Translations under genes and position numbers: made by a program | Virus record (IMG/VR): IMGVR_UViG_3300046557_000107 | Coordinates: 1 to 60,052 of that record | Length of the DNA: 60,052 nt | Strand: one strand, 5' to 3' | Source: a virus | Notes under the pieces: model-generated | Database searches by the model: none | The model's input: the letters and a program-made list of their open reading frames with translations, nothing else | Told to the model about the DNA's origin: nothing | Shown here: in pieces, positions 25,429 to 33,488 of the stretch | Numbering within the stretch: position 1 is the stretch's first letter | How the letters are laid out: each line of letters starts with the position of its first letter

Positions 25429-25438
25429 GTACAGCTTG

Positions 25439-25466
25439 CCTCTAGGGTCCCACCGGGCCCTAGAGG
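25439..25466 (+). terminator. Terminator hairpin
   Basis: CCTCTAGGG (25439-25447) pairs exactly with CCCTAGAGG (25458-25466). GTATTTTATG follows a few bases later and may start the next transcript. Confidence 0.75.
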
Positions 25467-25473
25467 TAAAGCC

Positions 25474-25483
25474 GTATTTTATG
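25474..25483 (+). promoter_or_regulatory. Candidate late promoter GTATTTTATG
   Basis: The identical 10-mer lies before the major capsid gene (54974-54983), and a one-base variant lies before the metallopeptidase gene (29264-29273). Each is 50-70 bases before a start codon and directly after a terminator or gene end. The TATG core agrees with what is reported for phiKZ late promoters read by the non-virion polymerase. Confidence 0.5.
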
Positions 25484-25533
25484 CTGAAACCATATTCCTG
25501 GTTGCCTATAACTCTCTACGAAAGGGCCCTTTC

Positions 25534-26172
25534 ATGAGCAAACAAGATTACACGCCACCTGAGAGCGAAGATCTCAGTGGTGATGACGCAAAGGAGGTTG
25601 CTGCACCTGTTGCTAAAGCCCCTGCTCCTGTTGTCATCACCCAACCTGCCAAAGAAGCGGCTGCTCCGGCTGAGGCTACTTTCCAGGCAGAACCAATGGT
25701 CATCGGCATCGCCAAGATGATCAACGCCAAAGGTGATACCACTACCGACGTCATGGTAGCGCGCATCAACCGCCACATCGAATTCCTGGCTGGGCGTAAG
25801 CGCTTCAAGGACAAGAAGGAAGAGCAGGACGAACAGATCAGTTTCATCGAAACGATCGGGAACTCTTTCCGTCTCGACTTCGAACAGTTCGCTGTTGTCA
25901 CTGACGACCTGCTGACCATCATCCGCGCCAACGCCGAAGTATTCTCCAGTGGTCTGGCCTTCCGCTACACCGTGGGTCTGGACAAGAAGTATCCGGCTCA
26001 GACCATCCGTCTGTACCACACGTACGTCTCGTTCCTGACCATGGTCGCCAAGAACTGGGAAGCACGGTACAAGCTGCACTCGTTGATCGATCTGGCCAGT
26101 GTTATCACTGACCTTAATCGCAAGGGTAAAGAAAACGTTACCCAGTACTTCCGCTACCTGACCAACGTCTAA
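25534..26172 (+). CDS. Structural-type protein, 212 aa
   Basis: The gene starts at ATG 25534 behind GAAAGG. The N-terminal 55 residues are an Ala/Pro/Glu-rich disordered stretch, and residues 60-212 look like a compact helical domain. It is the first gene after a terminator and candidate late promoter, and it precedes an inner-body-type gene by 49 bases. The exact role is unknown. Confidence 0.72.
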   Translation: MSKQDYTPPESEDLSGDDAKEVAAPVAKAPAPVVITQPAKEAAAPAEATFQAEPMVIGIAKMINAKGDTTTDVMVARINRHIEFLAGRKRFKDKKEEQDEQISFIETIGNSFRLDFEQFAVVTDDLLTIIRANAEVFSSGLAFRYTVGLDKKYPAQTIRLYHTYVSFLTMVAKNWEARYKLHSLIDLASVITDLNRKGKENVTQYFRYLTNV

Positions 26173-26221
26173 CCAACCGCCGTCAATTCATCATAACCCC
26201 TCCCTTGCAAGGACAGAACAA

Positions 26222-27295
26222 ATGGAATACGTAGAAGGCTCTTACCAACCTGATGGCGACGGCTTTGGTCTCCCAGACGCACCGCATGTTGAAATCATGT
26301 TCGACTCCCTGAACGACACTGCTGAGCAGATGGACGTTGCGGGTACCGAATCCATCTCACTGACCGCCGCTCAACAATACGCCCAGGGCGTGCTGCTGTC
26401 CGCTGGTATCGTTTCCGGTAGCCAGGTTACTGGTACTGAAGGCGTGTTCTCCGCTATCGGTGACGGCTTCAAGGCAGTCTGGGACTACATCTCCAAGACT
26501 TTCAAGTCGATCTGGGACTTCTTCTTCAGCCGCGACAGCGCTAAAGACGCTGAAGTAGCCAAAGAAGTCTGCAAAGAAAACGCCGACGAACTGGCCGCTG
26601 CTGCTGCCGGTAGCCAAGACGAAGCCACCGCCGACAAGCAACTGAACGCTATGGCGGCAGCTGGTGTTGACGGTGAAGAAATCGCCAAGGCGAAGAAAGG
26701 CACCCTGGCCGAAAAGAAAAAGGCTATTAAAGACGCCCTGAAAGAAATGGCGAAGTTGAACAAGAAGGGTCAAGCTGCTTTGGCCACTGTTGTTGCCAAC
26801 GCTGTTAAGGCGAAGAAAGCCTTCCTGACCCTCGCCACCTCCGCCGGTAGTGACAAGGAAAACAAAGCCGCTGGTCACCTGATCGGCAAAACCGACTTCG
26901 CTGACGCCTCCATCGACATGGCCGGCATGGTTCTGAAGTTCACTACCCGTGACTCCCAGTTCCTGAGCAAGTTGGAAAAAGCCACCAGCATCACCGACGT
27001 CAATGCTGCGATCCAATTCAGCAAAGACTGTGCGGCCAACATCGACTCGCTGAAATCGTTCTCCGACGAATTCAAAGGCAAGAAAACCGCCATCGAGAAA
27101 ATGCTGACCGGCGCTGAAGCCAAGATGAAGAAGGCCAAGGACGCGAAAGACAAAACTGAACTCCAGAAAGACATCAGCGCTCTGCGCGTGATCGTTGGTA
27201 CTGGCGTTAAAGCGTCCAAGCTGATCGAAGCCAACTACCACCGCGTAACCGAAGCGTCCACTGCCCTGAACAAGGTCTTTGGTATCGCCGCTTAA
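26222..27295 (+). CDS. Inner-body/head protein with two protease sites, 357 aa
   Basis: The layout is an acidic propeptide, GTE/S at residues 41-43, GTE/G at 71-73, then an aromatic amphipathic segment (FSAIGDGFKAVWDYI and repeats, to about 102). A long Lys/Ala-rich helical body follows. The same layout recurs at 31156, 41343, 42410, 43816 and 45377. In phiKZ the head protease gp175 cleaves inner-body and capsid proteins after S/A/G-x-E, so this product is probably trimmed in the prohead. It is closed by a bidirectional terminator. Confidence 0.75.
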   Translation: MEYVEGSYQPDGDGFGLPDAPHVEIMFDSLNDTAEQMDVAGTESISLTAAQQYAQGVLLSAGIVSGSQVTGTEGVFSAIGDGFKAVWDYISKTFKSIWDFFFSRDSAKDAEVAKEVCKENADELAAAAAGSQDEATADKQLNAMAAAGVDGEEIAKAKKGTLAEKKKAIKDALKEMAKLNKKGQAALATVVANAVKAKKAFLTLATSAGSDKENKAAGHLIGKTDFADASIDMAGMVLKFTTRDSQFLSKLEKATSITDVNAAIQFSKDCAANIDSLKSFSDEFKGKKTAIEKMLTGAEAKMKKAKDAKDKTELQKDISALRVIVGTGVKASKLIEANYHRVTEASTALNKVFGIAA

Positions 27296-27330
27296 TAACG
27301 TCTGTAAGGCGTTCTGAGCATCGATCGTGA

Positions 27331-27373
27331 ATAAACCCTCCTACTCCCCGACTAAGGGAGTAGGAGGGTTTAT
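27331..27373. terminator. Bidirectional terminator, 18-bp stem
   Basis: ATAAACCCTCCTACTCCC (27331-27348) pairs exactly with GGGAGTAGGAGGGTTTAT (27356-27373). It lies between the convergent genes ending at 27295 and 27381. Confidence 0.88.
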
Positions 27374-27380
27374 AGCTGCT

Positions 27381-29252
27381 TTACGCTGCTTTCTTCAATG
27401 CTTCTGGTAGTACTTGTGCTTGACGTGCTTCTCGTTCTGCTTTTGCTTTGGCTGCACTTTCTTGCAACTGCTTCAACATGTCACCGAAGCCCAGTTCTTC
27501 CAGACCTTTCTCAAAGTCGGATTGCAGTTTGTCTGCTTGTGGGAAACGGAACAGATCGTGACTCAAGCCCATGGCATTCGCCTGAGTACTGCTGGCATAG
27601 TTGACAGCAATCTCCCGGAACTTCATTGGGTTGGCACCCTGGATCGCATAGACTTCCATCTGAGTCGTTTTGTTACTGGTGTTAGCTGCTAAGGTACCGT
27701 GTGGGTATGCACCCTCAACGTCAAGGTCGGATACACCAGCGCGACCTGAGCTAAGAACGTCATCAAGCCCGATGAACATTGCCCGGCCCATATCGGAGTT
27801 CTTCTCAGTATCGAGGAGAGCAATCCAGTTATCCAGAGTAGGCAGACGGTCACTGAAGGTCTTGTCACGTCTAGCAGGTGTACTACCCCAGACGTAACCG
27901 TGTTCGCGCGCAAGGAAGGACAGCGTATCCGAAATCAAACGTGGCTGCGAAACGAAGTTGAAGTATTCCGAATAACGCAACAACATCGGAATCGACAGCG
28001 AGAAGTCAAATGTCTGCTCGTTGATTTCTTCAATAGGCCAGTTATCCGCAATGTTGTACATCGAATACAGATAAGGATATTCCTTCTGCATGTATCGATG
28101 CCACTGTCCTGACCCTGGACCCTTGCTCATGCCTTCTTCAGTGTACAGCTTACCCTGAACCTTTTCACGCTGAGCGGTAGCCTCCAATGAATAGCTCTCG
28201 AGCTTACCCGACGAGAAACGCTTAATCGCATAACCCGACATGGCATCAGCCCATTGCCACCTTGCAGGACAACGAACAGTTGGAAACTTCTCTTGTGGTT
28301 CCAGAGGAGTCTTGTCGCCATTCTCTTTAACCTTGTGAGTACGACCAAGGTTCAGCTCGTAACTGCGATACTCTTTGGGAACTGCTGGATCACTGTAGAC
28401 GTCTGCGAGGTTATAGCCTTCAGTCCTGAGCGCGCGTTCACAGGCTTCCATGTCATAACCAGCGTTCCAGCTCAGTACCCAGTCAGGATCCCACTCATGG
28501 AACTTCTGAATGCAGGCATAAGCAATCTGACCTGGCGTGTCAAACAGCTCATACTCGATCTTGCACTTACGACGCTCAACGTGTTCCTTGACGTACTTCT
28601 CTTCGGCTTCCTTTAACGATGCCAAGATTGCAAAGTCGGTTAATCGTACCTTGGGATCAATCCTGTCCTGACGACTTTGATACCAGCTACGTTGACCTGC
28701 GAAGTAGGCCTTGCCTTTCATGGTAACCGAAGCCATCATGATTGGTTTGACTTCGCCGAGGGCTTCCATGTCTGCTTCAACGTCGAATGCCGCTACCGAG
28801 AAAGGTTCCTTTTCCTGATACTCACCATACTTCTTAAAAAACTGTTGTTTAAAGTGAACCGGAGTAGTCTGGTCCAAACCAAACACATACTGTATACCCT
28901 TGCCGGACTTGACGTCATAGATCGTCGCGCCACGGTCGGCTACCCCAAATAGCTGTTTACGGACTTCAAACGGAATATCACGACGAGTACTGCGATACTC
29001 ACGGCAGAACCGTTCTTCCAGGTAATCCTTCGGTTGGAGGAACTTACGGTGCTGTTCCTTAACCAAATGCCAAGGCTGTTTATAATTCTCGTAGGACTGG
29101 AAAACATTGGAACGACTACCATCCTCGTGAATGTTGGTAATCTTTGCGGATAGTAAGTCTTTGCTCCTGTCAAAACGATGCTCTGTATAGACGGCATGTT
29201 TGCAGACACGAGCGATAATCGGTGATAGGTTTTCTGCGACAGTTTGTGTCAT
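27381..29252 (-). CDS. Family B DNA polymerase, exonuclease half with motif A only (623 aa)
   Basis: The 3'-5' exonuclease motifs are complete: Exo I FDVEAD (Asp157, Glu159), Exo II SWNAGYD (Asn263 to Asp267) and Exo III YNIAD (Tyr399, Asp403). SYSLEATAQ before Exo III fits the usual SLDAVA stretch. Polymerase motif A is present as DLDVEGAYPHG (second Asp, 511). Motif B (KxxxNSxYG) and motif C (YxDTD) are missing; the protein ends about 100 residues after motif A in a charged Lys/Ala/Glu tail. The other half must be encoded elsewhere or lost. ATG 29252 follows AGGATAAAACC; ATG 29267 is less likely. The gene is alone on the minus strand between structural genes. Confidence 0.82.
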   Translation of the reverse strand: MTQTVAENLSPIIARVCKHAVYTEHRFDRSKDLLSAKITNIHEDGSRSNVFQSYENYKQPWHLVKEQHRKFLQPKDYLEERFCREYRSTRRDIPFEVRKQLFGVADRGATIYDVKSGKGIQYVFGLDQTTPVHFKQQFFKKYGEYQEKEPFSVAAFDVEADMEALGEVKPIMMASVTMKGKAYFAGQRSWYQSRQDRIDPKVRLTDFAILASLKEAEEKYVKEHVERRKCKIEYELFDTPGQIAYACIQKFHEWDPDWVLSWNAGYDMEACERALRTEGYNLADVYSDPAVPKEYRSYELNLGRTHKVKENGDKTPLEPQEKFPTVRCPARWQWADAMSGYAIKRFSSGKLESYSLEATAQREKVQGKLYTEEGMSKGPGSGQWHRYMQKEYPYLYSMYNIADNWPIEEINEQTFDFSLSIPMLLRYSEYFNFVSQPRLISDTLSFLAREHGYVWGSTPARRDKTFSDRLPTLDNWIALLDTEKNSDMGRAMFIGLDDVLSSGRAGVSDLDVEGAYPHGTLAANTSNKTTQMEVYAIQGANPMKFREIAVNYASSTQANAMGLSHDLFRFPQADKLQSDFEKGLEELGFGDMLKQLQESAAKAKAEREARQAQVLPEALKKAA

Positions 29253-29263
29253 GGTTTTATCCT

Positions 29264-29273
29264 GCATTTTATG
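29264..29273 (+). promoter_or_regulatory. Candidate late promoter GCATTTTATG
   Basis: This differs by one base from the GTATTTTATG sites at 25474 and 54974. It lies 63 bases before the metallopeptidase start, overlapping the 5' region of the divergent polymerase gene. Confidence 0.4.
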
Positions 29274-29335
29274 CCCGCTTTTAGCGCTATATCAATGGCG
29301 TCCCAGTATTAAATATCTTTGAGGAGTACAGGTGC

Positions 29336-30742
29336 ATGATCTCGATGGATTTTTTGAAACGACCCGTCGGAGGGTTGGAGTTCATTAACTTCCAGTCCAC
29401 TGACTTCTATCGCAAGATGTCGACGTTCCTCGAAAGTCAGATTGGTCCCGACGGTGTTCTGAGTAAAGAAGCCATTGCTGGCATCAAAACCCTCATCGAG
29501 GAATTCACTGGCTTCAAGAACGTGGATCTGAAGTTTGCGAACAGTGGTAACCTGTCTGTTGATACCGGTTACTTCTCGCCCAACCACGTGTTGAACAACA
29601 ACCTGGTAGACGAACTGCTGAAGCCTACCCAGACTACCCTGTACCGCTGGTTTACCCAGAACAAGGACAAGGTGTTCAAAGGCGGTATCGATTACACCAC
29701 CGGTAAAGTACTCGGTAGTTTCCAGACCGTTCCTGTTACCTTCCAGCTCAACCCCGATCTGAATGCAACCTTTCCGGCTGAGAAGGTGAAGAAGTTCGGT
29801 GTTCCATTGCCGGGTATCCTGGCAGGTGCTATCGCCCACGAACTCGGTCATGTGTTCAGCGGTTGCATGATGCTGCTCACAGTCGCTTCTGACAACGTCT
29901 ATCTGAAAGCCTCTCTACGGTATTACCGTGAAGCCCAAGACGTCTCAGACCGCGTTGTAGTGCTCAAGGACATCGCCTCCTTGCTGGATGTTCCGGCTGC
30001 CAAACAAGGCGAATTGCAAAAGCTCGCCCAAGACCAGGATGACAAAACACTCTTCCTCTACTTCGATAAATTAATCGCCCAACGTAATATGCGACGCAGT
30101 TTGTCGGTTGGGGTAGAAGCCATGTCGTCTGAAGTTGTGGCTGACATGTACGCCATCCGCATGGGTTGTGATAAGGGTATTATCGCTGCTATTGGTATCC
30201 TGACTGACCAGGGTTGTATCCAGACCGTGGTTAACAGCATGATGATCGCCGCTGTGGTTACCATTGTAGCACTACCTGGTTTTCTGACGCTGACCCTGTC
30301 CATCGGCCTGGCCGGTGCATTGTTCTCGGCGATGCTCTTCTACATGTTCATCTTTGTTCTGAACTACTTCAGCAAAGGCTACTCGGGTGTTTATAACGCT
30401 GACCATCGTCGTTTCGAAGATGCCGTTCGTCAGCTGATCCAAAAGCTGAAAGAAGACACCACTATGCCAGCTGCTGAAAAGAATGCTCTGGCTGATGAGG
30501 TACAACAACTGCTCGCACATGCCAACTGGTTACGTCCTTGGTACGAGAGTACCGTGATCCACCGCTTCATGGGTTGGGTGTTCAGCCAGGCTGACTTCAA
30601 AGCTCAGGAAGTTGAACACTACACTTCTGTGATTGCCAACCACGAAGTGAACACCATTTCCGTTAAACTGGCGCGTCTTAAAGCACGCCGTGATGGCACG
30701 GACACTTCTCCAGAAGAAACCAACAAAACTTTCGAAGCTTAA
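29336..30742 (+). CDS. Membrane-bound zinc metallopeptidase, M48-like (468 aa)
   Basis: HELGH at residues 168-172 is a zinc-peptidase HExxH motif. About 95 residues later SEVVADMYA (Glu266) fits the third-ligand helix (ExxxAD) of M48-type peptidases. Residues about 298-348 form two hydrophobic segments (around NSMMIAAVVTIVALPGFL and ALFSAMLFYMFIFVL), enough for two membrane passes. The start is ATG 29336 with GAGGAG upstream. It stands among virion genes downstream of a candidate late promoter. It could act on the host membrane at entry, on an envelope protein, or in assembly; the phiKZ head protease is of another type, so this is not that enzyme. Confidence 0.78.
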   Translation: MISMDFLKRPVGGLEFINFQSTDFYRKMSTFLESQIGPDGVLSKEAIAGIKTLIEEFTGFKNVDLKFANSGNLSVDTGYFSPNHVLNNNLVDELLKPTQTTLYRWFTQNKDKVFKGGIDYTTGKVLGSFQTVPVTFQLNPDLNATFPAEKVKKFGVPLPGILAGAIAHELGHVFSGCMMLLTVASDNVYLKASLRYYREAQDVSDRVVVLKDIASLLDVPAAKQGELQKLAQDQDDKTLFLYFDKLIAQRNMRRSLSVGVEAMSSEVVADMYAIRMGCDKGIIAAIGILTDQGCIQTVVNSMMIAAVVTIVALPGFLTLTLSIGLAGALFSAMLFYMFIFVLNYFSKGYSGVYNADHRRFEDAVRQLIQKLKEDTTMPAAEKNALADEVQQLLAHANWLRPWYESTVIHRFMGWVFSQADFKAQEVEHYTSVIANHEVNTISVKLARLKARRDGTDTSPEETNKTFEA

Positions 30743-30767
30743 ACCCTACCCATAAAGGAACTCCGCC

Positions 30768-31163
30768 ATGTCGCATTTGATCCATGTACTCGAATTCAAG
30801 AAAGCCCTGACTGAGAAAGGCATCACCTGCCCGATCGAACAAAGCAAACTGCTGGCAGAACCTTTCACTCGCGCACTGATCCGTCGTTCGTACCGCCTGG
30901 GCGGCTGGACCTCCGAGATGGACGAGAAAGCCTGGGCCATGCTGGACAAGTGGAACAAGGTTTCCCCTATCCCGGCTGCACTGATCCACAAAGGTGCCCA
31001 GGTTCGCATCGGGATGCTGAATGGCGTCATGATGAACACCGGCACCCTGCCGTGCAAGAAAGAGTTCACCTCTATTGTCGGTGACGTGGACGTAGGTGAG
31101 CTGCCAGCTTGCAACGTTCTGACCGACTACCTGGTACGCGAACTGGAGGCTAACCGTGAGTGA
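30768..31163 (+). CDS. Hypothetical protein, 131 aa
   Basis: The gene starts at ATG 30768 behind AAAGGAACT and overlaps the next gene (GTG 31156) by 8 bases. The protein is basic with a compact helical N-terminal half. No motif is recognised. It is in one operon with the inner-body-type gene that follows. Confidence 0.72.
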   Translation: MSHLIHVLEFKKALTEKGITCPIEQSKLLAEPFTRALIRRSYRLGGWTSEMDEKAWAMLDKWNKVSPIPAALIHKGAQVRIGMLNGVMMNTGTLPCKKEFTSIVGDVDVGELPACNVLTDYLVRELEANRE

Positions 31164-32670
31164 TTCCGCTACCTCTCAGATCGATGATTACCAACAGATT
31201 GGTAACTCGAGTCCTGTTGATTCCTATCAGCCAGGCGAAAACAAACAACGCATCGACCTGACGGAATACTACCAGGTCAGCGAACAGAACAACGCCACCG
31301 TAATGGTGATGGGTTCTGAACAACTGAACCTCGGTACTTTCTCCAAGCAGGTTGCGCGTCACCTTAAACTGCAAGGCGTTGAAAACTATGACCCGTTCCC
31401 TTCGGAACGCAACGCTCGCATGGGCGCTGAGGGTTTCTTCAGTGCGGTGTACAACGGCTTCAAGGACTTCATCGAAGCCATCATCAAGTACATCCGCATG
31501 GCCATCGACTGGGTTGTTGACATGGTCAAAGGTATCTTTGGCTTCCGCAAGAGTGAGCGGATCACCAAAGCCATCGATGACGCGCTACCTGATCTGAAGA
31601 AAGAGTTCGAAGATACGTTGATCAGCTTTGGCTTCAACATTGCTGAATACAACGTCGAGAACTTCCTCGGTAAGTTGCCTGCTGGACAGGACCGTGTTGC
31701 CCAGATCCATTTGCTGAAGAATAAACTCGACAGTGACGTGGATCAGATCAAGAAGCTGGAAGCAGCTATTCCACTGATCCAGCAGATCAATGGCAAGATC
31801 AAACAAGGTACCGACAAGGTCAACGTCGCTCAGAGGCGTCTGAAGAAAGTAATCCTGGACGAGTATAACCGTTCACGTGTTCGCTATAAAGCGGGTAGTC
31901 ACGTTGATGGTGCAAGTTCGAGCGAAGTGACACAGGTCCTCATTGCTATCCAGGAAACATCGCTTGCCCTGGATACCAAGGAAGTTGTTAGCCTGGTGGC
32001 TAAGCTGTACAAGGACCTCTACAGCCTCGATTTCTCGAACGATGAACTGGCCAACAAGTTTGACCAGGTACAAAATCGTCTGAAGACCGAGGTGCAGGCA
32101 AGTACCAGTGTTGTTCGTGGCATGGATGTCAGTACAACCATGGCGAGCATCCAGGCACTCAATGTCCGCTACCAAAATCTAGTGGATACCGAGGTCGACA
32201 TTTCCCGTATTGACTGGAAAGGGTTGGGCGAGATTATCCATAAGTCGGACTCTGAGAAGCTGTCCGTCATGGCGACCTACTACCAGGCGCCGGCTATCCT
32301 CTCCGCCTACCAGGAACTGTCTGTTGACATCCGTAACTTCACCCAGTGCTGCTACGGCATCAGTAAGGAAGTCCTGCGGGTTGAGAGACAGATCACCAGC
32401 CTGGTGGAATGGTACGGGCGTATACACGCGTACTATTACAGCGGTGTTCTTGGTGACCTAGACACTGTTGAGAAGATTGTTGCCGAGGCACGTGCTAAAG
32501 GTCTCAGCCCTATCATCGAAGGTCGGGTGTTCATCAAGGATGCAGACGCTAAAACGTTTGCTGAGAAGTTGTCCGCCAACGTGAACTTCGCTATCAAGAA
32601 CGATGTTGGTGGGGTGAAAACCAGCCTCAACAACTTCACCAAGCAAATCGGAGCAGGTAGATTACTATGA
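31156..32670 (+). CDS. Inner-body/head protein with G-x-E processing site, 504 aa
   Basis: The start is GTG 31156 with GGAGG upstream. A 92-residue propeptide ends in MGAE/G (Gly90-Glu92), and a possible earlier site is GSE/Q (53-55). The cut is followed by FFSAVYNGFKDFIEAIIK and then AIDWVVDMVKGIF, the amphipathic aromatic segment shared with 26222 and 43816. A long, mostly helical coiled-coil-like body follows. It overlaps the next gene by 4 bases. Interpreted as a virion protein trimmed in the prohead. Confidence 0.75.
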   Translation: MSDSATSQIDDYQQIGNSSPVDSYQPGENKQRIDLTEYYQVSEQNNATVMVMGSEQLNLGTFSKQVARHLKLQGVENYDPFPSERNARMGAEGFFSAVYNGFKDFIEAIIKYIRMAIDWVVDMVKGIFGFRKSERITKAIDDALPDLKKEFEDTLISFGFNIAEYNVENFLGKLPAGQDRVAQIHLLKNKLDSDVDQIKKLEAAIPLIQQINGKIKQGTDKVNVAQRRLKKVILDEYNRSRVRYKAGSHVDGASSSEVTQVLIAIQETSLALDTKEVVSLVAKLYKDLYSLDFSNDELANKFDQVQNRLKTEVQASTSVVRGMDVSTTMASIQALNVRYQNLVDTEVDISRIDWKGLGEIIHKSDSEKLSVMATYYQAPAILSAYQELSVDIRNFTQCCYGISKEVLRVERQITSLVEWYGRIHAYYYSGVLGDLDTVEKIVAEARAKGLSPIIEGRVFIKDADAKTFAEKLSANVNFAIKNDVGGVKTSLNNFTKQIGAGRLL

Positions 32671-33425
32671 GCCGAGCAGCCATGTGGGAAGAGATCGTCA
32701 AACTGAAGGGCGTGGCTGAAGTCACCACCCAGACGTACATCGACGAACTCGAATCCCTGATTACCGCTATGGAAGACGATGGTCTGCCACTGCCGGTTGC
32801 TACAAAGATCATCCGCGGTATCTGGGGTAACAGCTCTCGAGCCAATGCCCTGATGGTGCAGCTGTCTGAATGTTTCCCGGAGACTAACAAGTCTGTGGTG
32901 CTGTACGCTGGCTTGCCTGTCGAGGAGTCGCGTAAGCAGCTGGGGGAACTTGAAGAGACACGTCAGTACTTCAAGCTGATCTACGACTACATTCATGAGG
33001 TGGTTGATGCCACCATGAAGGGATTGGTGGAGGCTGAGTTCACGGTTGAAAACCAGTCCATCTTGAATGAGTTCCGTTGCGAGGTGTTGAAATACGTCGC
33101 GTACACGGGTGACTACTTCTACGAAGCTGAGCAGAAGTTGAAAGACGGTTCGCTGACTTCATGGGCTCAACTCAACCGCGTACCGGACGTGGTGATCAAC
33201 GGGGACTACCTGTTTGTCAACGAGTTCAAGGCGACCATGGCCAAGGCTCACGTCGATTATCTGAAGGGAACTTTCCAGCCAGATCTGAAACTGGCTGGCT
33301 TCAGTCTGAAAGACTTCTCTTGGCGCTCCAGCGATATGGTCAACAAGTTGAAGCTGCCGTTCCTGTTTGCGGAATACCTGAACCTGAAGTACCCTGGTAC
33401 TCCGTTGGATCAGCCTGCTGAATAA
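32667..33425 (+). CDS. Hypothetical virion-cluster protein, 252 aa
   Basis: ATG 32667 overlaps the stop of the inner-body-type gene (ATGA). The protein is acidic and helical, with no motif I recognise. Translational coupling suggests a partner or chaperone of the preceding product. A bidirectional terminator follows. Confidence 0.72.
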   Translation: MSRAAMWEEIVKLKGVAEVTTQTYIDELESLITAMEDDGLPLPVATKIIRGIWGNSSRANALMVQLSECFPETNKSVVLYAGLPVEESRKQLGELEETRQYFKLIYDYIHEVVDATMKGLVEAEFTVENQSILNEFRCEVLKYVAYTGDYFYEAEQKLKDGSLTSWAQLNRVPDVVINGDYLFVNEFKATMAKAHVDYLKGTFQPDLKLAGFSLKDFSWRSSDMVNKLKLPFLFAEYLNLKYPGTPLDQPAE

Positions 33426-33442
33426 GCTGTACCGGCCATAGA

Positions 33443-33476
33443 CCTACCCTACCTCCCGCAAAGGAGGTAGGGTAGG
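33443..33476. terminator. Bidirectional terminator, 14-bp perfect stem
   Basis: CCTACCCTACCTCC (33443-33456) pairs exactly with GGAGGTAGGGTAGG (33463-33476). It lies between convergent genes ending at 33425 and 33489. Confidence 0.87.
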
Positions 33477-33488
33477 CTTATAGCTGCT

